From positions 558,001-622,000 of the forward strand of contig CAYULW010000003.1 of the NCBI GenBank assembly GCA_964445815.1: 64,000 nt of DNA. Direction: 5' to 3'. This document shows positions 25,562-34,183 of this stretch, piece after piece; the first letter of the stretch is position 1, and every line of letters starts with the position of its first letter. This DNA comes from CAYULW01 sp964445815. Lineage in GTDB: Bacteria > Bacteroidota > Bacteroidia > Flavobacteriales_E > Vicingaceae. A program made the position numbers and the translations under genes. The notes under the pieces were generated by a model. That model made no database searches. It was not told the DNA's origin and saw only the letters and a list, made by a program, of their open reading frames with translations.

Positions 25562-26199
25562 TCCTTATGATTAAGTTTGGTTATAAAATATGTCCTTAGT
25601 TTCAGCATTCTTTCATTCTTAGAAGATTTTTCAAGAAGCTCCTCAGCAAATTCTTTTCCTTCATAACATGCTGTACCTTTTAGTTGACAGAGCTTGAAAT
25701 AACAGTAGGCAATTTTCATTTCTGCAATAGAATCGTTAGGTCTAATTCTTAGTGCTTTCTCATATTTTCCAAGGGCAAAAAAGAATTCTTTTTCTTTGAA
25801 TAATCGATTACCTTCTTCCAGATTATTGAAATAGTTCGTAGTATACAGAATAAGTAAAGGCTCTTTTTCTGCGTGAATTATTCGTTTGTTTACTAATCTA
25901 TAATTTTTTAGACAATAAAATCCGGTACCAAATAAAATAGAACTAATCGCAAAGAATAATATATAGCTCTTAACCATTAATTTACTTTGTTGTGCTTTTA
26001 TTCTTTTTCGAATTACTCGTTTTTCTTCTTTGCTTAACCTTTTAGAATGAATTGGCGTGCTTGAATCTTTATAAATTTGTCTTAACTCTGAATAGCTCAG
26101 TTCTCTTCTAAAGAATCCACTTCTCACTCTTAATAACATTTTGTTATTCCTAAGAGTAGTAATCATGTGCTGAATTGTACCTGCTGCGCCGAAAGACAT
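25558..26199 (-). CDS. Conserved-looking single-pass membrane protein with TPR-like C-terminus
   Basis: A 213-residue protein of unknown function. The N-terminal 75 residues are basic and open with MSFGAAGTIQHMITTLRNNKMLLR, a segment that I associate with uncharacterised proteins of Bacteroidota. There is one transmembrane segment (YILFFAISSILFGTGFYCL, about residues 79-97). The remainder is helical, with NNLEEGNRLFKEKEFFFALGKYEKALRIRPNDSIAEMKIAYCYFKLC having the spacing of TPR repeats (A-x-x-x-Y..AL.I.P). Presumably the TPR part faces the periplasm or cytosol and binds a partner. The gene is alone and convergent with purL. Confidence 0.72.
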   Translation of the reverse strand: MSFGAAGTIQHMITTLRNNKMLLRVRSGFFRRELSYSELRQIYKDSSTPIHSKRLSKEEKRVIRKRIKAQQSKLMVKSYILFFAISSILFGTGFYCLKNYRLVNKRIIHAEKEPLLILYTTNYFNNLEEGNRLFKEKEFFFALGKYEKALRIRPNDSIAEMKIAYCYFKLCQLKGTACYEGKEFAEELLEKSSKNERMLKLRTYFITKLNHKD

Positions 26200-26279
26200 T
26201 AGTTATGTATGAATAAATAATTCAATGATACTACGTTTTCATAGAACATGGTTTAATGGCTTAAATAATTACAGCATAT

Positions 26280-26758
26280 TTAATGAGCATGCCTCATGGT
26301 ATAATTTATAAGTGATTGATTACCTAAATCAACCTCATTTTCAGACTGAACTATAAAGTTGAACTTTAAAAATAAAGGCCTCGCAGCCTTACTGGCTCTT
26401 GTCCATAACACTTCCTCTTTTTCATCTTTGTGTGTCTTAATGAGGTGTTTAAGTAAACCGGAACCTATCCCTTGTTTTTGATGATGAGGGAAACATATAG
26501 AAAGTCAATACAACTATCTTTTCTAAGGGAGATCACTCCCACCAATTGATGTCCAATCAAATGACCATAAAATAGTTGGTCATCTAATGCTTGCATCCAC
26601 TTTTCGAGAGAATCAATTCGACTTATCCAGGCCTTTTTTTGTTTTTGATTATAAAGCTTCGGGTCGATGGCTGCTATGGATGAAATCACCAAAGCAATAA
26701 TCTGTTTGGCCGTTTCTTCACTCTTGTGCAAACGATAAATATGCTCACTTTTTGCCAC
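26280..26758 (-). pseudogene. GNAT-family acetyltransferase interrupted by a single-base frameshift
   Basis: The open frame from 26758 codes for the N-terminal part of a GNAT protein (97 residues, ending IDFLYVS and then out-of-frame residues and a stop at 26465). In the third frame the coding continues without a stop to 26280: PHHQKQGIGSGLLKHLIKTH (the acetyl-CoA-binding Q/RxxGxG/A loop), then EVLWTRASKAARPLFLKFNF, a standard GNAT beta strand and helix. Joined, the product would be about 159 residues, the usual size. One base is missing at the CCC run (plus-strand GGG 26488-26490): a fourth C would restore the frame. It is either a recent pseudogene or a homopolymer sequencing error. Substrate of the intact form is unknown. 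Confidence 0.82.
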
Positions 26759-26802
26759 GATTTATGTTAGTATTTACTGTTAATATTATTCAATGTGTTC
26801 TG

Positions 26803-26832
26803 TTGCAAGGCTTGTGAATAGATTTATCTTTG
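26803..26832 (+). promoter_or_regulatory. Promoter of guaA, nearly abutting the start codon
   Basis: TTG at 26803-26805, 19 nt, then TATCTTTG at 26825-26832: a full consensus match. The guaA ATG starts at 26837, four bases after the -7 box, so the transcript probably begins at or very near the A of the start codon. Confidence 0.72.
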
Positions 26833-26836
26833 CGCC

Positions 26837-28369
26837 ATGCAAGAAAAGATTTTGATTATAGATTTTGGTTCTCAATATACTCAATTGATTGGTAGAAGAG
26901 TACGGGAATTAAATGTTTACTCGGAGATACATCCGTATAATCATTTACCGGATATTGATGCTTCAGTAAAAGGTGTGATTCTCTCGGGAAGTCCACATTC
27001 TGTTCTTGAAGAATTGGCGCCTCAAATTGATCTTGCAGAAATAAGAGGCAAACTGCCATTATTGGGTGTTTGCTATGGTGCCCAATATATGGCACATACG
27101 AATGGCGGAGAGGTAATGCCGTCTAAAATCAGAGAATATGGCAGGGCAAATCTGTCCAGAGTTTCCGATCAAAATCCTTTAATGCGAAGTATTCTGAAAA
27201 ACTCTCAAGTATGGATGTCCCATGGAGATACTATCGCTCACCTTCCAGAAAAGTTCGAGATTATTGCAAGTACAGATGATGTAAATGTAGCGGCTTATCA
27301 TGTTGAGCAGGAAAAGACATATGGTATTCAGTTTCATCCGGAAGTCTACCATAGTACTCAAGGTTTGGATTTGTTACGCAATTTTATTGTTGATATATGC
27401 GGATGTCATCAAACATGGACACCTACAGCCTTTGCTGAAACAACCATAAATGAGCTCAAGCAGAAGTTGGGGGACGATAAAGTTGTTTTGGGTTTGAGTG
27501 GTGGTGTAGATTCTACTGTTGCTGCCGTTCTATTAAATCAAGCCATTGGAAAAAACTTATACTGTATATTCGTTGATAATGGGTTGCTCAGAAAAAATGA
27601 GTTTGAATCGGTTTTAGCTCAATATGAGCACTTGGGCTTAAACATTAAGGGCGTGGATGCTAAAAATAAATTCTATGCTGCTTTAGATGATGTTTCTGAT
27701 CCTGAAGCAAAGCGCAAGGCAATAGGAAAAACCTTTATTGAGGTTTTTGATGAAGAAGCGCATTTAGTTCAGGATGTCAAATGGCTTGCTCAGGGAACCA
27801 TCTATCCGGATGTTATTGAATCTGTTTCAGCAACTGGAGGGCCATCTGCTACTATCAAGTCACATCACAATGTTGGAGGTTTACCGGACTTTATGAAACT
27901 TGAAGTGGTTGAACCATTGAGACTCTTATTTAAGGATGAGGTAAGGCGAGTAGGACGATCAATGGGACTCAAAGAGGAGCTTCTTGGTAGACATCCCTTT
28001 CCCGGTCCTGGCTTAGCCATTCGTATTCTTGGTGCTGTTGATGCTGAAAAGGTACGGATATTGCAAGAGGTAGATGCCATATTTATAGATGGTTTGAAAA
28101 AACATGGTCTTTATGATGAAGTTTGGCAGGCCGGAGCAATATTGCTTCCTGTACAATCGGTTGGCGTTATGGGAGATGAAAGAACGTATGAACTTGCTGT
28201 TGCGTTGAGAGCAGTAAGCTCTACAGATGGAATGACGGCGGATTGGTGTCATTTGCCTTATGAATTTTTGGCAAAAATCTCAAATCAGATCATTAATAGA
28301 GTGAAAGGAGTAAATAGAGTAGTTTATGACATTAGTAGCAAACCACCCGCAACAATTGAGTGGGAATAA
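26837..28369 (+). CDS. guaA: GMP synthase (glutamine-hydrolysing)
   Basis: Makes GMP from XMP, ATP and glutamine. The 510-residue protein has an N-terminal class I glutamine amidotransferase domain with the nucleophile elbow GVCYGAQYM (Cys near residue 79) and QFHPEVYHS carrying the His and Glu of the triad near 167-169. The synthetase domain follows with the PP-loop VLGLSGGVDSTVAAVLL near residue 220 and KSHHNVGGLP, then the C-terminal dimerisation domain ending KPPATIEWE, the normal end of GuaA. A strong promoter lies immediately before the ATG. The next gene begins inside its last codons in another frame, so the two may be translationally linked. Confidence 0.97.
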   Translation: MQEKILIIDFGSQYTQLIGRRVRELNVYSEIHPYNHLPDIDASVKGVILSGSPHSVLEELAPQIDLAEIRGKLPLLGVCYGAQYMAHTNGGEVMPSKIREYGRANLSRVSDQNPLMRSILKNSQVWMSHGDTIAHLPEKFEIIASTDDVNVAAYHVEQEKTYGIQFHPEVYHSTQGLDLLRNFIVDICGCHQTWTPTAFAETTINELKQKLGDDKVVLGLSGGVDSTVAAVLLNQAIGKNLYCIFVDNGLLRKNEFESVLAQYEHLGLNIKGVDAKNKFYAALDDVSDPEAKRKAIGKTFIEVFDEEAHLVQDVKWLAQGTIYPDVIESVSATGGPSATIKSHHNVGGLPDFMKLEVVEPLRLLFKDEVRRVGRSMGLKEELLGRHPFPGPGLAIRILGAVDAEKVRILQEVDAIFIDGLKKHGLYDEVWQAGAILLPVQSVGVMGDERTYELAVALRAVSSTDGMTADWCHLPYEFLAKISNQIINRVKGVNRVVYDISSKPPATIEWE

Positions 28370-30182
28370 GATAAAGACGTTTTTCTGGCTATTTGTATTT
28401 GTAATGTCTAATGCAGTGTTTGCTCAAGACAAACCCGACTTAGAAGTACATAAGATCAATGGCAATGACTATTATATACATGTCGTTGATTCTGGAAATA
28501 CACTCTATGCCATAAGCAGGAAGTATGCTATTCCCATTGAAATTTTAAAGAAAGAAAACCCTCGGCTTACTCAGAATTTAACCATTGGTGATCGCCTATT
28601 AATTCCTCTGAAAGAGGTGATCAGGAAAGATCTCGATGAAAACTTGGAGATAGATGGTAACTTCCTGATTCATGAAGTTAAACGGAAGAATACATTGTAT
28701 TCCATTGCTAAAGAGTATAACGTAGAGATCAATGATATCATAATTGCAAACCCTGAAGTAGAAAATGGGCTGAAGAATGGAATGAAGATCAGAATTCCGG
28801 TGGAGAAGGTGAAAGGTAAGGCTGATGAAGCTGAATATATTGTACCGGCCTCTAGCAACCCCTATGTGACACATTTGGTCATGCCCAAAGAAACACTTTA
28901 CAGTTTATCTAAGCAATATGAAGTAACGGTAGATTCTATTCTTCAGGTTAACAATGGTTTACCTGAGGGACTAAAGATTGGTCAACTCATTAATATTCCT
29001 ATACTAAAGACCTATGAAGATACTTCTAACCAAGTGGAATTTGATAGCACGGCCATTAAAAATAAATATCAAATTGCTTTGTTATTGCCATTTTATATAG
29101 ATGAAAATGAGGTAAAGGAAGATACAACAGAATCTTACCAAGTGCGGGAGAACAGGATAAAGGCCTTGTTTGCAAAGGCACAATATGGTGTCGATTTTTA
29201 TCAGGGATTTAAGTTGGCTTTGGATTCTTTAGTTGATCATAGTTTTTCAATTGATTTAATGGTTTTTGATACGGCTAATGATACTCTTAAGGTAGATTCA
29301 ATTTTATCATGCGGTCAATTGGATAGTGTAGATTTAATTGTTGGTCCTTTGTATTATTCCGAATTCGTAAGAGCTGCAGATTTTGCAAAAACCCATGGAA
29401 TAAATATTGTTTCTCCTGTCAAGCAAAGCAATCGAATTCTTCTGGGAAATAGCTATGTGAGTAAAGTGGCTTCGAGCGAGCCGATTCGCCTCAAATTTAT
29501 TGGGAAATTGATGGCCAATGAACATCGATACGATAATCTGATGATTGTTTATCCCGATCATGTTGAAGAAAGAAATCGGGTAGAATTGATAAAGAAACAT
29601 TTTCAACAAAGAATATCCGAATTGCAGGATACCCTGCCTATATCTTTTCCCAGAGAGTTTAAGTGGGATCCGAGTAATTTCTATGATTTTAAGTCGAAGT
29701 TAGTAAAAGGAAGAGTAAATACAATAATTACTCCAACCCATGATCAGGCGTTTGCAACGCGTTTTCTGACAATGTTATTTCCGTTGAAGAAAGATTATGA
29801 GTTTAAAATTGTGGGTTTAGATTCCTGGTCTGACTTTGAAAGTATTGAGTTGGAATATCTGGATAGCCTGAATGTTCATGTAGTTACATCAGAATATTAT
29901 GATTATTCGAGTGCTCATTTCAAGCAATTCGAGAAGCATTATCATCAAAATTATAGCAGCTTGCCGGATAAGTTCTCTTTATTGGGCTTTGATGTAGGGT
30001 ACTATTATGGAGATTTACTCAAGGAGTTTGGTGTCAATTTTGAAGTCATGTTTTTAGGCGTGCAAAATCAGGGATTAGGAAGAAAGTTTGAATTCTTTAA
30101 AACAGGAATAGAGAGCGGTTATGAAAATCACAGTGTCTATATGCTTGGCTTTAAAAATTATAGATGGGCTAAAATTTATTAG
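28326..30182 (+). CDS. Three-LysM protein with periplasmic-binding-protein type I-like domain
   Basis: Exported protein of up to 618 residues. A signal peptide (IKTFFWLFVFVMSNAVFAQ) is preceded by about 15 residues if the ATG at 28326 is used (44-nt overlap with guaA); a TTG at 28356 would give a more normal signal peptide and a 14-nt overlap. Three LysM peptidoglycan-binding domains follow: HVVDSGNTLYAISRKY (about 51-95), HEVKRKNTLYSIAKEY (about 114-158) and HLVMPKETLYSLSKQY (about 179-225), each ending in an IGxxLxIP-like strand. From about 245 to the end runs an alpha/beta region beginning KYQIALLLPFYIDE, of the type I periplasmic-binding (amino-acid-binding/LuxP-like) fold. This architecture is common in Bacteroidota; it likely senses or binds a ligand at the cell wall. 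Confidence 0.88.
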   Translation: MTLVANHPQQLSGNKIKTFFWLFVFVMSNAVFAQDKPDLEVHKINGNDYYIHVVDSGNTLYAISRKYAIPIEILKKENPRLTQNLTIGDRLLIPLKEVIRKDLDENLEIDGNFLIHEVKRKNTLYSIAKEYNVEINDIIIANPEVENGLKNGMKIRIPVEKVKGKADEAEYIVPASSNPYVTHLVMPKETLYSLSKQYEVTVDSILQVNNGLPEGLKIGQLINIPILKTYEDTSNQVEFDSTAIKNKYQIALLLPFYIDENEVKEDTTESYQVRENRIKALFAKAQYGVDFYQGFKLALDSLVDHSFSIDLMVFDTANDTLKVDSILSCGQLDSVDLIVGPLYYSEFVRAADFAKTHGINIVSPVKQSNRILLGNSYVSKVASSEPIRLKFIGKLMANEHRYDNLMIVYPDHVEERNRVELIKKHFQQRISELQDTLPISFPREFKWDPSNFYDFKSKLVKGRVNTIITPTHDQAFATRFLTMLFPLKKDYEFKIVGLDSWSDFESIELEYLDSLNVHVVTSEYYDYSSAHFKQFEKHYHQNYSSLPDKFSLLGFDVGYYYGDLLKEFGVNFEVMFLGVQNQGLGRKFEFFKTGIESGYENHSVYMLGFKNYRWAKIY

Positions 30183-30213
30183 CTAGTTCCGATTCTTCAG
30201 ATGTAACTTTTTG

Positions 30214-30248
30214 AGCCGCTATTCGTCACAGAATAAAGCGGTTTTTTT
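30214..30248 (+). terminator. Terminator of the guaA-LysM unit
   Basis: CCGCT-ATTC and GAAT-AA-AGCGG pair around a GTCACA loop with two unpaired A, followed by a run of seven T. It lies 33 nt after the stop of the LysM gene. Confidence 0.72.
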
Positions 30249-30342
30249 ATGAATGTTTACCGTTCATAAATCAGCTAGAATAAATCGATGTTAATTATAT
30301 TAATGATTATCAGATATTTATTAGATTGATTGCTCCGCACAT

Positions 30343-30383
30343 ACTACTATGTATTGCAAACTACTATGTGTATTCTAAATTTG
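30343..30383 (+). promoter_or_regulatory. Promoter with repeated ACTACTATGT boxes
   Basis: TTG at 30354-30356 and TAAATTTG at 30376-30383, 19 nt apart, make a full consensus promoter. ACTACTATGT occurs twice, at 30343-30352 and 30360-30369, flanking the -33 TTG. Paired boxes in this place suggest a regulator binding site. Predicted leader is about 22 nt to the ATG at 30412. Confidence 0.62.
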
Positions 30384-30411
30384 TACTAATTAATAACCAA
30401 AATGCAATAAA

Positions 30412-30879
30412 ATGAAAACTCTAAAGAAAATGATTTTAGCTTCAGGACTAATACTAAGTCTTGGTGCACAGGCTTCAAACACCAAAACTGTAAAAGAAAT
30501 GGATAACAGACAAATTGATATGGAAAAGTTTAACATTCCTCAATTTGGTAAATATTTACAAGATGGACTTCCTCATGAAGTGGAAGGAGTGTATAAAACA
30601 AAGGATGGTCGGTATACACTTGCTATCGTTAGGAACGAAGACAGTACTCACGATTTTATTGCTATTGTTTTAGATGCTGACAATCCATTTTGGAAAACAG
30701 GCGAAGTAAAATTCAATTTTGTTCTTTCCGATATTAATAGCTTGGAAGGGCTATATTACAATAGTAAAGGTGAAAGCGTTAACTTAGATTTTTCCTTCAA
30801 TAAAAATGGTTTGAAATCAGATTTATTGATAAAGGTCGATCCATCTGTTATTAGAGCAAATGGTATTGCAGAGAAATGA
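30412..30879 (+). CDS. Small secreted protein of unknown function
   Basis: A 155-residue product with a typical Sec signal peptide (KTLKKMILASGLILSLGAQAS, cleavage likely after Ala-Gln-Ala). The mature part appears to be a single beta-rich domain: GVYKTKDGRYTLAIVRNEDSTHDFIAIVLDADNPFWKTGEVKFNF, then YNSKGESVNLDFSFNKNGLKSDLLI. It has no cysteine in the mature part. I know no named family for it; the GxYxxxDGxYxxxIxxN pattern with Asp-Ala-Asp resembles small periplasmic beta-barrel or lipocalin-like folds only loosely. It has its own strong promoter with a duplicated sequence box, so it may be conditionally expressed. Convergent with lolA across a single base pair. Confidence 0.75.
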   Translation: MKTLKKMILASGLILSLGAQASNTKTVKEMDNRQIDMEKFNIPQFGKYLQDGLPHEVEGVYKTKDGRYTLAIVRNEDSTHDFIAIVLDADNPFWKTGEVKFNFVLSDINSLEGLYYNSKGESVNLDFSFNKNGLKSDLLIKVDPSVIRANGIAEK

Positions 30880-30880
30880 T

Positions 30881-31540
30881 TTAACGAAGATCGATCACCT
30901 CAAAATCGGGATACTCACTTTGGATAAATTGAAAATGACTGCTTTCGATTGAAGTATTAGGTGTAAAAGATTTGATTTTATAAGTAAAATTAGTTCCGTC
31001 TTTACCTTTTATTTCAATCTTTCTAACAATCATTTCTTTCTGATCCACATAAAGCTTAACAGTATGAAAACTTTTCTCATCAGGATTATCGGGATATAAA
31101 TCAATAATGTCTAAACTGATGCCATCCTCGGAAATAGTGCGATCATATTTATATTTAAAGCCTTTTTCCCATAAAGTTAATACATTTATTGGGTTAATAT
31201 AATCCTCAGACTCATCTTCTTCCGGTACTTCATTGACTTGAACTTCCTCCGCATCTTCAAGAACAGTCCATACCGTTTTGCCGTCGGATATTACGATTTG
31301 GCCTGCGATTTCAAACTTATATTTTTCTCCTTTTGTTTCTAAAGAACCATTCTGACTTTCATTGATTCCGTCTCCCTTATTCTCCATCTTATATTCAAAG
31401 TCAGCAATTATTGATGTATAACTGCTTGCTTTATTACTAAGTTTATCTAAGATTCCTTTAGCTTTTGCATCTTGTGCAATACATTGGTGACCTGCGAAAT
31501 ATATGATGGCTAATACAACTATGTGGTAAACTCTTTTCAT
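30881..31540 (-). CDS. lolA: LolA-like outer-membrane lipoprotein carrier protein
   Basis: Periplasmic chaperone that ferries lipoproteins from the inner to the outer membrane. The 219-residue product has a signal peptide (RVYHIVVLAIIYFAGHQCIAQ), then a helix and the curved sheet of LolA: SYTSIIADFEYKMENKG, KYKFEIAGQIVISDGKTVWTVLEDAEEVQVNEV, and the late VRKIEIKGKDGTNFTYKIKSF strand pair. The conserved Arg seen early in E. coli LolA is not obvious, as is usual in Bacteroidota forms. It lies 12 nt downstream of ftsK, a conserved pairing in many bacteria that supports the call. Confidence 0.85.
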   Translation of the reverse strand: MKRVYHIVVLAIIYFAGHQCIAQDAKAKGILDKLSNKASSYTSIIADFEYKMENKGDGINESQNGSLETKGEKYKFEIAGQIVISDGKTVWTVLEDAEEVQVNEVPEEDESEDYINPINVLTLWEKGFKYKYDRTISEDGISLDIIDLYPDNPDEKSFHTVKLYVDQKEMIVRKIEIKGKDGTNFTYKIKSFTPNTSIESSHFQFIQSEYPDFEVIDLR

Positions 31541-31552
31541 TGCTATAATATT

Positions 31553-34087
31553 TTATCCATTTAAGTCATTCAATAACTGTTCCAAACTCATTTCATCTGT
31601 AATTAGCACTTGTCTGGCTTTACTTCCTTCAAAAGGGCCAATTATGCCTGCGGCTTCTAATTGGTCAATGATTCGACCCGCTCTGTTATAGCCTAGCTTG
31701 AGTCTTCTTTGTAAAAGAGATGCTGAACCTTGTTGGTGCTGAACGACAATACGAGCAGCATCTTCAAATAAAGCATCACGGTCTTCTAAATCAACTTCTC
31801 CCGCAGCTTTACTGTTTTCATCGATATATTCTGGCAGTATAAATGCATCCGGATAACCGCGTTGAGAACCAATAAACTCAGTAATCTCTTCTACCTCCGG
31901 TGTGTCAACAAAAGCACATTGCAATCTGATCAAGTCACTGCCTGTAGACATAAGCATGTCTCCTCGTCCAATTAATTGTTCGGCACCTCCTGAATCTAAA
32001 ATAGTCCTGGAGTCTATGCCTGATGTAACCCGGAAAGCAATTCTGGCAGGGAAATTAGCCTTTATGGAGCCTGTAATAATATTGGTAGAAGGTCTCTGTG
32101 TTGCAATAATTAAATGAATTCCAATGGCTCGAGCCAATTGTGCAAGTCTTGCTATAGGCGTTTCTACCTCTTTACCTGCTGTCATGATAAGATCTGCAAA
32201 CTCATCAATGACTAAAACAATATAAGGCAAGTACTTGTGTCCGTTTTCAGGATTCAGTTTCCGCGCAATGAATTTTGCATTGTACTCTTTAATATTTCTC
32301 ACAAATGCATTCTTGAGCAACTCATATCGCTCATCCATTTCAATACAAAGAGAATTCAATGTATTGATGACTTTTTGGTTGTCTGTTATTATTGCTTCTT
32401 CAGTATCAGGCAGCTTAGCTAAAAAATGCCGTTCAATTTTGTTAAATAAAGTAAGCTCAACTTTTTTGGGGTCAACCAAAACAAGTTTTAATTGAGACGG
32501 ATGTTTTTTGTAAAGGAGACTAGTTAAAATGGCATTTAACCCTACCGACTTGCCCTGCCCTGTGGCACCTGCCATTAACAAGTGTGGCATTTTCGCCAGA
32601 TCAAAAGCATAAGTCTCGTTAGATATAGTCTTACCTAAAACAACAGGAAGATCAAATTTTGAATTTTGAAATCTTTCTGATGAAATCACCGTTTTCATAG
32701 ATACTACATCTGGATTTTGATTAGGAACCTCAATCCCTATTGTTCCTTTTCCGGGAATGGGAGCGATAATTCTAATTCCCAGTGCCGCCAAGCTAAGAGC
32801 AATATCATCTTCAAGGTTTTTTATTTTAGATATACGAACTCCCGGTGCAGGCACAATTTCATAAAGCGTAACCGTAGGGCCTATGGTTGCTTTAATGGTT
32901 TGTATTTTAATGTTATAGTTTTCTAAAGTGCTAACAATTCTATCTTTGTTGGCTTCAAGCTCTTCTTTATCTACTTTTATTTTTCCATCTCCATGATCAA
33001 CGAGCAAGCTCAACCCCGGCATTTCATATTCAGAGAGGTCTAGCTTAGGATCGTATTCGCCAAACTCTTTCGTCTTTTCATTGACTTCCCTTTCACTAAG
33101 CACCTCTTCTTTATCAGTCGTTTCTTCTATTTCCAGACCAATTTCAGCTTCACCTTCATCTGAAATTTTAGAGTCCTCATCGGCAACATCTTCTGCTGGT
33201 GTCTCTATTTCAAGCTTAAACTCATCTTTTTGCTCTTCATCTATTTCATCGTTTTTTTCGTTGTTTGATTCATCATCTATATTTGTATCTAATTGAAGTG
33301 AGATATCTTCTTCATTTGAATTAATTTCTTCATTTTCATTTATCAGTTCCTCATTATTGGAGGAATCCTCGAAATCAACTTGTTTGTTATCCAATGAATC
33401 ATTTTTCTGTTTGAAACTAGGAAGCAAACCAATTAGAATTCTGAGATTAAAATTTAAAATAATAAAGATGAAAAGGATAAAGAAGATAAGCACCCCTGTT
33501 CCGATCCCACCTAAGATGCTAATTAAAAAATAATTGATGTGATAGCCGATAGCACCTCCTAAAAACAGCAAATCTCCTTTAAAAAAATAAGCAAAAAATA
33601 AGCTAAGCCATATAAGAGTAAAAACACCGTTCTTAATGGTTTTTTTTAGAGGTAAGAGACTAATCTTAAATAAGATTCTAATGCCAAGCAGGAAGAATAA
33701 GCCCACAAAAAAGAAGGAGGAGATGCCAAACCAATTTGAAATGAAAAGATGGGAGACCCACGCACCTAATTTTCCCAACCAGTTCTCTACCTGTATATCG
33801 GGATTAAAAAAGTAAGCTCCAGTATTAAGTTCAATCTTACTCTGATCTATTTTCCAGGTAAATAAGAATGAAGAGAAGGCGATTAACAGATAGATGGAAA
33901 ATAACAAGAATGATAAGCCCGTAATTTGAACTGTCTTTTCGTTACTTAGGAAAACTTTGATGCGGTCTATATGATTAGAAAATAGATGAGAACCCTTAGA
34001 ACTTCCACGCTTCTTTTTTTTTCGTTTCTTCTTCTCTTGTTTTGGTTCAGAGTCTTCTACATCTGATTTAAACCGATTTTGAATCAT
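31553..34087 (-). CDS. ftsK: DNA translocase FtsK/SpoIIIE family
   Basis: Septal ATPase that pumps chromosome DNA during division and activates XerCD at dif. The 844-residue protein has about four transmembrane segments (residues 55-215), then a strongly acidic Glu/Asp/Asn-rich linker (about 230-340), shorter than the Pro/Gln-rich linker of E. coli. The motor follows: alpha domain, Walker A GATGQGKSVG near 502, LVLVDPKKVEL, Walker B VLVIDEFADL near 617, and IIATQRPS. The C-terminal gamma winged helix is present: EDAARIVVQHQQGSASLLQRRLKLGYNRAGRIIDQLE, so KOPS-type sequence reading is expected. It is the first gene of a two-gene unit with lolA. Confidence 0.96.
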   Translation of the reverse strand: MIQNRFKSDVEDSEPKQEKKKRKKKKRGSSKGSHLFSNHIDRIKVFLSNEKTVQITGLSFLLFSIYLLIAFSSFLFTWKIDQSKIELNTGAYFFNPDIQVENWLGKLGAWVSHLFISNWFGISSFFFVGLFFLLGIRILFKISLLPLKKTIKNGVFTLIWLSLFFAYFFKGDLLFLGGAIGYHINYFLISILGGIGTGVLIFFILFIFIILNFNLRILIGLLPSFKQKNDSLDNKQVDFEDSSNNEELINENEEINSNEEDISLQLDTNIDDESNNEKNDEIDEEQKDEFKLEIETPAEDVADEDSKISDEGEAEIGLEIEETTDKEEVLSEREVNEKTKEFGEYDPKLDLSEYEMPGLSLLVDHGDGKIKVDKEELEANKDRIVSTLENYNIKIQTIKATIGPTVTLYEIVPAPGVRISKIKNLEDDIALSLAALGIRIIAPIPGKGTIGIEVPNQNPDVVSMKTVISSERFQNSKFDLPVVLGKTISNETYAFDLAKMPHLLMAGATGQGKSVGLNAILTSLLYKKHPSQLKLVLVDPKKVELTLFNKIERHFLAKLPDTEEAIITDNQKVINTLNSLCIEMDERYELLKNAFVRNIKEYNAKFIARKLNPENGHKYLPYIVLVIDEFADLIMTAGKEVETPIARLAQLARAIGIHLIIATQRPSTNIITGSIKANFPARIAFRVTSGIDSRTILDSGGAEQLIGRGDMLMSTGSDLIRLQCAFVDTPEVEEITEFIGSQRGYPDAFILPEYIDENSKAAGEVDLEDRDALFEDAARIVVQHQQGSASLLQRRLKLGYNRAGRIIDQLEAAGIIGPFEGSKARQVLITDEMSLEQLLNDLNG

Positions 34088-34183
34088 GCAGTTAAGTTAA
34101 GCCTATAGTAGACAAATATAGGGGCTATATTAAATCTTGATCAATAAAACTTTGTGATATAAGTAACAGTGAATTGTTAAGTA

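Noticed and set aside
26465..26758. Programmed -1 frameshift as the explanation of the split GNAT gene
   Set aside because: The codons around the break (GTT TCC CTC) do not form an X-XXY-YYZ slippery heptamer in the zero frame, and no hairpin is evident directly downstream. A base loss in the C-run is simpler.
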